The notes beneath the pieces are model-generated. The model had not been told where the DNA came from. It did no database searches and saw only the letters and a list, made by a program, of their open reading frames with translations. 64,000 nucleotides of DNA from Nematopogon swammerdamellus (Eukaryota > Arthropoda > Insecta > Lepidoptera > Adelidae): NCBI GenBank assembly GCA_946902875.1, contig OX336345.1, positions 20,243,395 to 20,307,394 on the forward strand, in the 5' to 3' direction. Position 1 is the first letter of the stretch, and the number at the start of each line of letters is the position of its first letter. A program made the position numbers and the translations under genes. Positions 10,781 to 21,100 of this stretch are shown here, piece by piece.

Positions 10781-11388
10781 AAATAAAATAAAATTACTTA
10801 CCTTATATATAACAAACTTTTATTTATCATCTATAAAATATAATTTTCCATTTCTTCCAGTGACATGAATTCCATTTACTGCATTTAACCCGCTTTCAAG
10901 TATGACATATTATTAGATGGTACATAGGTGTAACAAACGATAGTTGTGGCTCAGGAATGACCAAAACAACGTTTTCTGAAAATGATGAAAATTTACAAAA
11001 AAAATTAAAATTGGTGCAACTGTTGACCGGCTGGAGATGAATTAGCATATGTATACACACTTTTAAAGGGAATTAAATTCTCTATAACTTTTTGTTCGGC
11101 AATATCTTTCTCAGGTGAATAGCTTAGACGATATGAAGGAATGTTTGATGAGAAATACGAGGTAAAAATCAATTTTTCAAAAATTTTCACTTTTCCTAAG
11201 CGTGTAGCTCGAAAACGGTTCGGAATTCGTAAAAAGTTAATAGAATAAAAGTTGTAGACAATTTTATGACTTTTCATCGGTATAACACAAATTTTCTCTA
11301 CGGGGCACTGTTTTTGAGATCGTAGCGAAAAACCCAAAAGCAGGAACTTATTTGGCTCACCTCGTAGACGCCAAGACTTTTAGTATAT

Positions 11389-11652
11389 TTACTCCCTAAG
11401 CACCCCGAACAGGTTTCTGAAGAAATCGCTTTTGACCCTGCTCACGCACTCTACACCTCCTTTTGGGCCATTCGTTGAGTGGACTATTGGTATTGCTTGA
11501 TCTTTGAGTTTTCTATAAACATCTGGCGCAATATTAAAGTAGTCTTCTTTAAAATGTCGAGGACAAATACGGCTGTAAGTGTCTCCTTTTCTTTTTATTG
11601 CGGCCTCCCACAGTTTAATTTTTTCAGGATTTTTGGGAAACCTTAAAACCAA
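11389..11652 (-). pseudogene. THAP-domain exon of P-like transposase (copy 1)
   Basis: Encodes the second part of a THAP zinc-binding DNA-recognition domain: RFPKNPEKIKLWEAAIKRK, then a Cys-x2-His pair in ICPRHFKEDYF, and LKDQAIPIV. The first CxxC pair is absent, and the reading frame opens after an AG, so the N-terminal exon is missing. In P elements this domain binds transposon ends. Ends at TAA after NLFGVLRE. Confidence 0.75.
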
Positions 11653-11748
11653 CGGTACCTAATTGAAAATTACCTAATTGCAATCTTTCACTAAACAAAA
11701 TTACTCGGAAACCAGTATACATACTAAATAGTCCATATTTGGGCGCTT

Positions 11749-12083
11749 TTTTTATGGAATCTGACACAGTTGGCTACCTACATCACCTACAACATCCGTG
11801 ATGTCAGCCCATAACACCAGGTGAGCTAGGTGCCATGTCGGTGCTTCCCTTCATTTCATGTCGGCTACACTGAACTGGTCGGAAAACACGAACTATTTAC
11901 ATAGCCGTTTCGACCGACGTTTCGTCAGATCGGTGGTATCAACCCGGCCGGGATAAACCCTACCACCTAGTAAGGTATGAAGAGAAGGGGCCTACAGGTT
12001 AACGTGGAACCCGAACTACGGTCAGCTCCAACGGTCGAGCGGTCACTCATCCAGTACTGACCGCGCTCAGGGTTGCTTAAGAA
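11749..12083 (-). mobile_element. SINE fragment inside P-like copy 1
   Basis: Same family and orientation as 5530-6007 but lacking the tRNA-like 5' end. The same insertion is present at 34151-34485 in copy 2, so it entered the ancestor before the P-like element spread. Confidence 0.8.
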
Positions 12084-12305
12084 CGAAGTATGCGTGATTT
12101 ACGTTAAGCTCATTCCATTCGTTTCTAAATGGCGGCCATTTTTTTAAAAAATAAAATGGTTCATAAGATACCTACGTGAACATGCGTCGCGTCGTTTAAT
12201 AAAGTAACCGAGCTCTAAAGTCCTTCCATAGAGTATTGACTTTTACTTGGTTTAAAAAAAAATACACGAAAGATCATATCTGCCTCCTATTTTGGAACTT
12301 TATCA

Positions 12306-13388
12306 TCAATACCTACTAATAATAAATCTGTAAGGAGTAGTACAAATGGAGTAAGTTACTTTGTTTTATGAGATATTGCGTTTGTAGACTCTATGTAAAA
12401 CTAAATTGACGATTTTTAGAACTATTTTCTGTATGTATATACCTATGTATATTCCACCATAGCTCTTAAACCGATCATCCGAATTCGATGAAACTTAGTA
12501 CAAGCACATTTACCTATACGAGACATAGGATAGGCTAAAAATGATGGTAGTCTGGGCGTCCTGGGTATAGAGGTGTCCAGGGACGTTGGATTTCGATCGT
12601 TCATAGAATCCAAGGCGAAACTAGCATCTCGAAAATTAGGGATACTCTACCGATGTCGGCGATTTTTCACACCGGTCCAATTGCTTACACTCTATAAAGC
12701 ACAAGTAAGACCGGTGATGGAATATTGCAGTCATCTTTGGGAGGGTTCCCCTGAGTACCTTCTTTCAGCCTTGGATTCTATCCAACGACGAGCCATTCGC
12801 CTCATTGGCGACTCTGTACTCACAAAGGACCTTCAACCTCTAAAACACAGACGTATCGTTGGGTCATTGAGCCTGTTTTATCGGTACTACTATGGCCGCT
12901 GCTCTGACGAAATTGCTTCCCTTATCCCTCCTCCTCCTGTTCGCCTTCGCCAAACCCGCCATACTCTCGCGGAACACCCCTTTGTAGTGGACAGACGAGT
13001 ACTTCGAACGGCACGATTCTCTAAATCGTTCTTGTGCCGCACTGCAAAGGTGTGGAACGGGCTTCCGGGGAATATCTTTCCCCACTCCTACAATCCACGG
13101 ATCTTCAAATCGCGGGTAAATAGCCTTTCCCCAGGGACATTAGTCCACCTCCAAGCCGGACTGGCACCTCCTCGGGGGTGATATTGGCTGCGCCTGAGGC
13201 TTCGACCTCGGACACAGCCAGCTAGTTCGGAAACAATAAAAAAAAAAAAAATAAATAAATAAAAATTCCGTTCCGGTTACGGTATGATGTGGCTGTCATA
13301 CAAACCGAAAAGGTACGGGGGCGGGCTTAATTACTTTCTTCTTTTTAAATTCGAATTTCACACGAGCGAAGCCGCAGGCAAAAGCTAG
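12306..13388 (+). mobile_element. Helitron-like element inside P-like copy 1, split by a LINE
   Basis: Begins TCAATACCTACTAATAAT and ends with the hairpin CACACGAGCGAAGCCGCAGG and AAAAGCTAGT, the Lepidoptera Helitron 3' pattern (CTAG end). Copy 2 has it uninterrupted at 34707-35073. A related fragment lies inverted at 60838-61135. Confidence 0.7.
12539..13262 (+). mobile_element. 5'-truncated CR1-type LINE
   Basis: Encodes the C-terminal part of a LINE ORF2 (12573-13181) with KLGILYRCRRFFTPVQLLTL, a YCSHLWEG motif and FLCRTAKVWNGLPG, then a 3' UTR starting GTGATATTGGCTG and an A-rich (AAATA)n tail. It is absent from the matching spot in P-like copy 2 (near 34942), which gives the empty site. 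Its 3' UTR motif is shared with SINE tails at 27499, 29493 and 35738. Confidence 0.85.
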
Positions 13389-13801
13389 TACTACTTAAAT
13401 TAAATACGTAATCACATGGATTATTTATTATATAAATATTCTGGAAAAAATATGATTTAGACTTAGCACGTTCTATAGGAAATCCGCCACCGCCGTCGCT
13501 CCCGGTTAAAATATCACTAAAATACCAATTCCCTGTGGAATCTTATACCATTCACGATTCTAGTCTCCTTCTTTGAGTCAGATTTGCAAATTAAAACGCA
13601 ACAGTTGACCATTTTGGCTGAATTTTAGGAATAAAACTAAGAAATTGATCCCTCTGCATCGCGCGACGGAGCACGGCCGATGACTGCCGATCGGAGCCGA
13701 ACGCGGTTCGTGGCGCTCACCAACGAAGCTTCACCTCACCAACGCTCAGATTCTCTCTATAAAGGAGCGCAGCGACGTAATACAAACTCTTTGGGCATTG
13801 C

Positions 13802-15053
13802 TTTTATATTCCAAAATTTACATACCTTCTCCGCACAAGTCCATTTTGGAACCACATAGAGGAAATATTAGATTTAGATAACATTTTAAAAACAACTGTA
13901 AACACTATTTTTAATATAAACTTAGAAATTCAAGATAAAGCCTGGACACAAATAACTTTACCAGTTAGGTTCGGTGGATGCGGAGTCCGTTTGGTCCAGG
14001 ATGTCGCCTTCCCTGCCTTCCTCTCGTCGATCCACAGTGTATCAAACCTGATCGGTTCTGTATTAAGCCCGCCACTCGGTGACGTTGAGGTTGTACACTC
14101 GGTCGAGGCGAGGGAGGCGTGGCTGGTGAAATGTCCCAATCAATCTCCACCAGTTTTCCCAAATTCGCAACGTGGCTGGGATGAACCCGTTATTAATTCA
14201 ATGTGTAGAGTTCTCTCTCTGGACGGCAGCGATGCTGATAAGGCACGCATCCTGGCATCGTTGCAGACTGAATCCGGTGCGTGGCTTAATGCATTTCCGT
14301 CACCACATCTTGGCACTCTGCTTGACAGAGATACGCTACACATCGCTTTCTGTCTGCGGTTTGGTGTCAGGATCTGCCAGCGGCATACATGTGTTTGCGG
14401 TGAATTGGTGAGGACGTTAGGGCATCATGGTCTTTCTTGCTCCAGTAGTGCTGGCAGGATATCTCGCCACGCTGACATCAACCGTATTCTAAAGCGCTCC
14501 CTTGCATCTGCGAATATGCCTAGTATGTTGGAACCTCTTGGCCTGTCTAGAGACGACGGAAAACGGCCAGACGGTCTCACACTCTTGCCGTGGAAGCAGG
14601 GGAGGGCTTTGGTTTGGGATGTCACGTGTGCCGATACCTTAGCTCCTAGTCATGTAGTGGGCTCTAGTCATGTTGCTTGCTATGCCGCAGCAAAGGCAGA
14701 AAAAGCGAAACATCTGAAATACAATACTATTAAGCAGCACTATGAGTTCGTTGCCTTTGCTGTGGAGACTCTTGGGGTGTGAAGTCCGGACGCTAAAGAC
14801 CTCATGAAGCAGCTAGGTCAGCTGCTTATTGAAGCGTCCGGGGACCGTCGTGCCAAAGCGTTCCTCACACAAAACATCAGCCTCGCCATCCAGCGCGGGA
14901 ACGCGGCGGCTGTCCTCGGGACAATGAATGATGTCCCGAGGATGCAGGAATATTTTTATTTAATTTTAGTTGTTACATTTCTGTTTAATTTAATTTTTCT
15001 TTGTCTGGTAGAGAAATATTTACATATTTATAAAATAAACTTAAAAAAAAAAT
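13802..15053 (+). pseudogene. Old LINE ORF2 C-terminus with zinc knuckle and nuclease-like motif
   Basis: Right-hand piece of the LINE begun at 3550. It continues FTYLLRTSPFW, LPVRFGGCGVRLVQDVAFPA, then a Cys/His cluster (CVCGELVRTLGHHGLSC) and KRPDGLTLLPWKQGRALVWD. The latter resembles the KPD...D signature of restriction-like endonucleases in early-branching LINEs. A TGA at about 14780 replaces a Trp (relatives at 39657 and 48437 read LGPW) and the frame then goes on to LAIQRGNAAAVL. An A-rich end lies at 15043-15053. I do not recognise the clade with certainty. Fragments of a related LINE are inside the composites at 39380-39835 and 48160-48610. Confidence 0.75.
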
Positions 15054-15192
15054 TTTGCACATTAAACAGTAATATTATATATTTTAGTCTTTTGTTTAAT
15101 GTGAGACAAGTGAAAGTTTTTTGACATCTGAAAGTTTTATTGTAAAATGTATTTTTATTTAAAACCAGCACATAATGCTGTGTGCTTACAAT

Positions 15193-16621
15193 GTTATGAA
15201 TGAATCCGATGGTATGAATCCGATGGTACACCGAAGTATTCTCAGAATACACTTCTCACGCAAGGTTCCGTACTGTCACCGTTACTGTTCACAATATACA
15301 CAGCGGATTTAGAGAACGCTTTGAGTACAGTGCGGTGCCAATTATATGCGGACGACACGCAATTGTACTTCTCTTTTCCCTTGAGCGCGTCTTCTGGTGC
15401 CATCGGATTGATAAATCAGGATCTGGATAGGGTCTGACAGTGGTCAATGAGTCACGGACTGTGCCTCAACCCACAAAAATCTGTATTCATGATTATGGGA
15501 AACAGGAGAGTTATTTCTCAAATGAAGACGAGTAACCCGCTACTATTCTTAAATGGATGTACAATCCCACTGGTCGAATGCGCCCGAAACTTGGGGTTGT
15601 ACATGGATAGTGAGCTTAGGTTCGATACACACGTAACGAAAAAAATCCAAGCTGCAATGATTCGACTCAGAGCCCTTTACCGTATTCGTGACCACCTCTC
15701 TGTGAACGTAAGGCATACGGCATACCCTAGTTGAAACCTTAGTGCTGTCTCACTTCAACTATTGCGACTCTGTTTACGGCCCACGCATAACAAAGAAGAC
15801 AGCACTGAAGATGCAGAGAATTCAAAACTCGTGCATACGATTCTGCAGAGGGGTAGGCAAGAGGACTAGAATATCCCCCATTCTCAACGACCTCAATATT
15901 ATGAATATGGAGAACCGAAGGCGCCTGCACTTCTCTTGTCAGGTGCATAGAGTGATCCATAGACAAATGCCTGAAAGACTTTATGAGCGAATTTGAGTGG
16001 CTAGGAGATCACGGACAAGCCACGCGGGGCAGTGGTATTTCCCTAAAAATCCCACAGCACCGTGGGGCAGCAGTCGAGGGTGGTTTCAAGGTAATGGCGT
16101 CGAGGTGTTGGAATGACCTTCTTCCACCAGTCAGGGCATTGAGGTGTACCAATGTGTTAAAAAAAAAGCTGAAATCGGCACTCTTGTTAGCACAAAAGGG
16201 CCATTGACGATTTAAAAAAAAATTTATGTTTTGTCGTTTTATGTATCTCTTTTCTAATTTTATTTATTGCTGCGTTGTATTTAGTTATATTATTTTATCG
16301 TGTTGTTCTTTTTAGTATTATTCTGTTTTTGTTATCCTTTGTGCTATTATAAGGTATTATTTTTAAGTTGTTATTTATAGTGTTAGTCATTTGTTTGTTT
16401 ATAGATAGAAAAAGGTACTGTGCTTATGTTAGTGTTTTATTTATTATTATTACTCTGGGCCCATCTGAAAAACAGCACATAGCACATGGGTCCATATTGT
16501 CATTAATTGTGTTAATAATTTAGGTTTTGCTTGTATAATTTCATGTTTTTTTGTAATGTTTTCTTTTTTTTGTTATGATCTTTAATGACAATAAACAACA
16601 TTTTTCTTTCTTTCTTTCTTT
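15193..16621 (+). mobile_element. Jockey-like LINE, 5'-truncated and decayed
   Basis: Contains the RT core from LTQGSVLSPLLF through the catalytic YADD (near 15348), then CARNLGLYMDSELRFDTHV, LSHFNYCDSVYG and a C-terminal RCWNDLLPPVRAL motif; no RNase H is seen. It is broken by an in-frame TGA near 15436 and frame changes near 15725 and 15990. The 3' end is a TTTC microsatellite (16600-16621). A probable target duplication CTTACAAT is present at 15185-15192 and 16622-16629. Confidence 0.85.
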
Positions 16622-16629
16622 CTTACAAT

Positions 16630-16999
16630 AATGATGGCATTAACTTTGTCAGTTTGTATTTTATGTATTGTATAAATTGTTATGTATATAATATGTATAA
16701 TACATAGATAAAAATAAACATGTTTTCCTCAGCTCTCTTCCGCTTGCACTACCCATACTTCTTTCTCTATTAAATTTATTCCTCTTCACCCAAAAGTTGA
16801 CTGGAAGAAATCATTTGCAGCGATAAGTCCGCCTTTGCGCACACCTGCATTTATTGTTTCTTGTCTGCATGGTGCAGACAAGAAACAAGAAATGCAATTG
16901 TGTGCAAGAGTATTCTATTCTATTCCTTTATAAACACATACACTCACGTCTCGCATCCATACAAATCGGGGTAAGGAGTCTAATCAAGGTATGTCAACC
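16630..16999. other. Gene-free stretch with a long hairpin and repeat debris
   Basis: No coding signal. It holds a GCAGCGATAAGTCCGCCTTT stretch that I associate with common lepidopteran repeats, a hairpin at 16835-16905 (15 bp perfect core stem with a TGG loop at 16855-16887), and the left half of the SINE/LINE tail into which the gypsy element inserted. Confidence 0.5.
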
Positions 17000-17162
17000 T
17001 GTGGCCGCCATATAAAAAACCTTTTACTGTCAAAGTGTCAAACACTTTGAAAATAATAACAACTTGTCGATCGATATAACATTACATCTCTTGCTTATGA
17101 ACTCTTTCAAAGTATTTTCATTTAAGCAATCATTTTTTGTATGTTTAAATAAAACATCCAAA
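17000..17162 (+). repeat. 5' LTR of CsRn1-type gypsy
   Basis: 163 bp, starting TGTGGCCGCC. It matches 27332-27494 with only a couple of differences (for example CGATCGATA against CAATCGATA). Ends CATCCAAA by comparison with the empty site. Confidence 0.92.
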
Positions 17163-17163
17163 C

Positions 17164-17175
17164 TGGTGACCCCGA
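17164..17175 (+). promoter_or_regulatory. Primer-binding site of CsRn1-type gypsy
   Basis: TGGTGACCCCGA, one base after the LTR end. Begins with the TGG that pairs to a tRNA CCA end; tRNA-Trp is the primer reported for the CsRn1 clade, which I infer applies here. Confidence 0.75.
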
Positions 17176-17184
17176 AATAAGAAC

Positions 17185-17895
17185 ATGGCCGAGTCTAAAA
17201 GCATCGCTCGTGTATCTATTAAAATACCACCGTTCTGGAAGGCTGACCCAAAGTTGTGGTTCGCACAATTGGAATCGCAATTCTTCACAGCTCAAATCAC
17301 AGAAGACGATACTAAATACCATTATGTGGTATCGTCGATCGAGACACAACTATTGACATACGTAAGTGACATTATTGTCAACCCACCCGCTGAGGGGAAA
17401 TATCAGGCATTGAAAACACGCATCACTAATCAGTTCCAACGAACAGAATCCGAAAAATTCAAGCATCTATTTGATTTAGAATTGGGTGACAAAAAACCAA
17501 GCCATTTGCTTCTGGAAATGAAGCAACTTCTGCAGCACAATGAGCACACGGAGGGCATTTTAAAGTCGATTTGGTTCCAGCGTCTCCCAAACTATATTCA
17601 ACCGATACTCATCGCGAATGACGACAACTGTGACTTGAACAAGTTGGCAGCTCTTGCCGATAAGCTTATGGCTGCGCAAAACATGACACTTCCACAGTTC
17701 ATCACAGAAACTGAAACAACGTCGCCCAGTGCTCAAGAGCAGATTGCAGCACTATCCAACCAAGTCGATGCTCTCGAAAAGCAGTTTATCAACTTAAAAA
17801 AAAGTACCGTGCAAAAACAACAAACAAATTCAAACTCCCAATTTTGTTGGTATCACGAACATTTTGGAATGCGAGCAAAAAAATGTACGAATCCA
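17185..17895 (+). CDS. CsRn1-type gypsy Gag (interrupted near its end by copia 2)
   Basis: Starts MAESKSIARVSIKIPPFW. The conserved WFAQLESQF motif and the ERLPNYIQPILI-like FQRLPNYIQPIL segment identify a CsRn1/Kabuki-type Gag. It ends with the zinc-binding-like CWYHEHFGMRAKKCTNPC, cut by the copia insertion after 17895. Beyond the copia copy the frame continues 22408-22449 and stops at TAA, after a frameshift site for Pol. No internal stop is seen, so Gag was intact when copia 2 inserted. Confidence 0.9.
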
Positions 17896-18076
17896 TGTTA
17901 TAGCTTATGTATCTTTGAAATAAAGCAAGTCTTCTCAGAAAAATATTTTGTTTTACTCCATTTTCATCAATGACAACATATCAGAATATTACATGTCAAA
18001 CATAACATTAATACTTTTCTTTTATGAGTTGATTTGAGATGGTCTATGAATAGAGGTTATTGCAATCTCTCCAACA
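17896..18076 (-). repeat. 3' LTR of copia 2
   Basis: 181 bp, TGTTGGAGAG...TATAACA on the element strand. Confidence 0.95.
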
Positions 18077-18161
18077 CTCCTCCTTAATCTCACAATCATA
18101 CTTCTCATCATACACTCACCATGCATCACTCTAGCACTTAGACAAAACACTCTTTCAAAGT

Positions 18162-21100
18162 TCATGCACTCAAACCCATTCCTTTCACACAGAATTCAAA
18201 CTTCCCTCTCAGAAGCGGCTTGGTTAAAGCATCTGCGATCATCTCGGTTGTTGCTTTGTATTTTAATTGAATAACACCGTTCACTGCTGTCTCTCTTACA
18301 AAGTGATATCTGACGTCCACATGTTTAGTACGCTGGTGATGAACTGGATTGGTAGCTATCGCCATAGCAGACTGGCTGTCTGTGTAGACAGTGATGAAGC
18401 CCTCCGGCTTCTTCGTCATCTCTGCGATGAATCTACGTAGAAATACTGCTTCCTTCGCAGCTTGTGACAAACTCACATATTCCGCCTCCGCAGTTGACAA
18501 TGCCACAGTTTTTTGTTTTCTGCTCTCCCAGCAGACCGCAGCTCCGGCAAGATTGAACACGAAGCCTGAATATGATCGTCTGTCGCAAATATCACCTCCG
18601 TGATCTGCATCTGCAAACCCTTTGATACATCGATCGTGTCTTCTGTACTTTGGGCCATAGCTCCTTGTGCCCTTCAAATACCGAAGAACTCTCTTTGCAG
18701 CCACCCAGTGCTCTTCGCTGTAACAGTTGTTGAACTGGCTCAAGTAGCTGACGACATGTGCTATATCTGGTCTCGTGCACACTGCCAGGTACATAAGAGA
18801 TCCTATCAGTCCTTGGTATGGAATCTTCTCATCCGGTTTGTGGTTTTGATCCGGTTTGGTTAACCTCTGACCTGGAACTGACGGAGTAGTGACTGGCTTA
18901 CAGTCCTCCATGCCGAACCTTTTGAGAAGCTTGTTTACATACTCTTCTTGATCTATTTTGATCTCTCCCTTCTCTTGTTTCAGCCTCATACCGATTACAA
19001 GTTCAGCTTTCCCCAAGTCTTTCATGCTGAACTTAGATTTAAGTTCCTTCTTCACATGCTGCATCTCTTGCGCATTATTCCAGAATATCAGTAAGTCATC
19101 AACATACACTGCAATGATGATAACTTTTCCTTCGTTAACTCTTGTATAAACACATGGTTCATTCTCGGACCTCTTGAAGTTCATCCGCTCTAACTCAAAA
19201 TTAAGCTTCTGGTTCCATGCTCTCGGAGCCTGCTTAAGTCCATACAGTGACTTCTTCAGTAAACAGATGTAGTCTTCTTTTCCCCTTTCAGCAAAGCCCT
19301 CCGGTTGCTTCAAATAGACAACTTCGTTTAAGTTGCCATTCACGAATGCAGTTGTCACATCCATGTGATCGACATTCAGACCTAACTCTACAGCCAGTGC
19401 CATCAGTACTCTCAGTGAACTGTATCTCACTACAGGCGCAAATGTCTCATCATAGTCGATTCCTCTTCTCTGACTGAAACCTCGTGCAACAAGTCGAGCC
19501 TTGTATCTTGTCTTATTTCCCGCCTCCTTTTTGACTCGAAATAACCATTTTGAATCAACAACGTTGCACACTCGTGGAGGTTTCACCAAACTCCAGGTTT
19601 CATTCTTCTTTAGAGCATCTAACTCCTCCTGAATTGCCATTCTCCATTTATCTTGATCTCTTCTAGATAAAGCCTCTGTCAAGGTTGATGGTTCGTCTTC
19701 ATCAATTACCGACTGGTATGTGACGTGGTCTGGAAAACACTTCTGCTTTCTATCTCTAGCTGGGTATCTTCTCTCTGGAACAACAGCTGGAATATCTGAA
19801 CTTTCACTCTCAACCATGCCATCTATGTCTTCAGCTGGACTCTTTTCATTAGAGTTTTCTTGATCAATGTCACTCTCATTTATGTCGTCTCTTTCTTCAG
19901 TTGATTTACTATCATCAAATCTGTCTTGATCTTTTATGTCAAGTATCTCTTCTAGAATTACCTCTGCCTCTGGTGTCTCTTTAGGGATTCTAGGTGAATT
20001 CGCGACTTCTGTTTGAGACTCTTTCTCAAACGTAATGGGGACATAAATCTGTTCTCTTTCAGGTGTTTCTACCTTACTGTTGTATTTTTGATTTTCAAAA
20101 AATACAACATCTCTCGCCTTGTGTAATTTTCCAGTGCTCGGATCAAACAGCCTGTATGCCTTAGAGTTCTCGTCGCATCCAAGGTGAATTAGCTCTCTAC
20201 TTTTTGGATCCCACTTGGTACGTTTCTGGTCTGGAATGTGCATAAAAGCTTTGCACCCGAAAACTCTAATCGCACTCAGGTCAGGTTGTTTCCCCGTCCA
20301 AGCCTCTTCAGGTGTCATATTCTCGACAGCGATGGTAGGCGATCTATTTTTCAGATAGGTTGCAGTACAGACAGCCTCTGCCCAGTACTTAATATCTAGG
20401 CCTGATTCTTGGAGCATGCTCCTACCTTTTTCTACGATTGTGCGATTTGCACGCTCAGCAACTCCATTCTGCTCAGGTGTGTATTCTACAGTCAGCTGAT
20501 GTTGAATTCCATATGTTTTCGCAAATTCTCCCACTTGTTTATTGACATACTCACTGCCGTTGTCCGACCTTATAATCTTTAGCTTCTGACCTGTTTGAGT
20601 TTCAGCAAAGCTCTTGAACTCCTTTATCTTTCCAAACACATCACTCTTGCGCTTGAGAAAATAGACGAAGGTCTTCCGTATCTTATCGTCAATGAATGCC
20701 ATGAAGTACTTACTCCCACCGATGGAGTCCTCGCTCATTGGTCCGCACACATCTGTATGTACTAACCCTAGTACCTCAGTAGCCCTCGTAGCACTACCCT
20801 TCTTGAATGGTTGTCTTGTCTGTTTGCCCTTCAGACATGGTTCGCACTCTAGCGATGTGGTAGTAACATTTATGAAACTCACCCCTGTTGCCATGTGGTC
20901 TCTAAGTAGTTTCAGGTTACGTACTCCTAGGTGTGCCATCCTCCGATGCCACAAAAACAGTTCATCACTTGCTGTTGAAGTCAGTGCAACTCCCTGTGAA
21001 GAGTATTTCAGTTTATAAATACCTTTTTCTACAGTACCTTTAACTGATACCTTGCCTATTATACTAACTTCACTCTCTTTGTATATCTTGCATTCTCTCT

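Larger units (their letters stand above)
8628..13793. mobile_element. P-superfamily-like DNA transposon, palindromic nonautonomous copy 1
   Basis: Terminal inverted repeats of about 39 bp start CAAAGAGTTTGTATTACGTC. The element is flanked by a perfect 8 bp target duplication GGCATTGC (8620-8627, 13794-13801). An 8 bp duplication together with a THAP-type DNA-binding exon inside points to the P superfamily. The interior is an inverted duplication: about 9568-10446 is the reverse complement of about 10608-11465, and each arm carries a transposase C-terminal exon. It also holds a SINE (11749-12083), a Helitron (12306-13388) and a CR1-type LINE (12539-13262). No full transposase gene is present. 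Copy 2 lies at 31399-35478. Confidence 0.88.

Noticed and set aside
15028..15252. 74-codon minus-strand frame
   Set aside because: Spans the A-rich LINE end and flank; no protein character.
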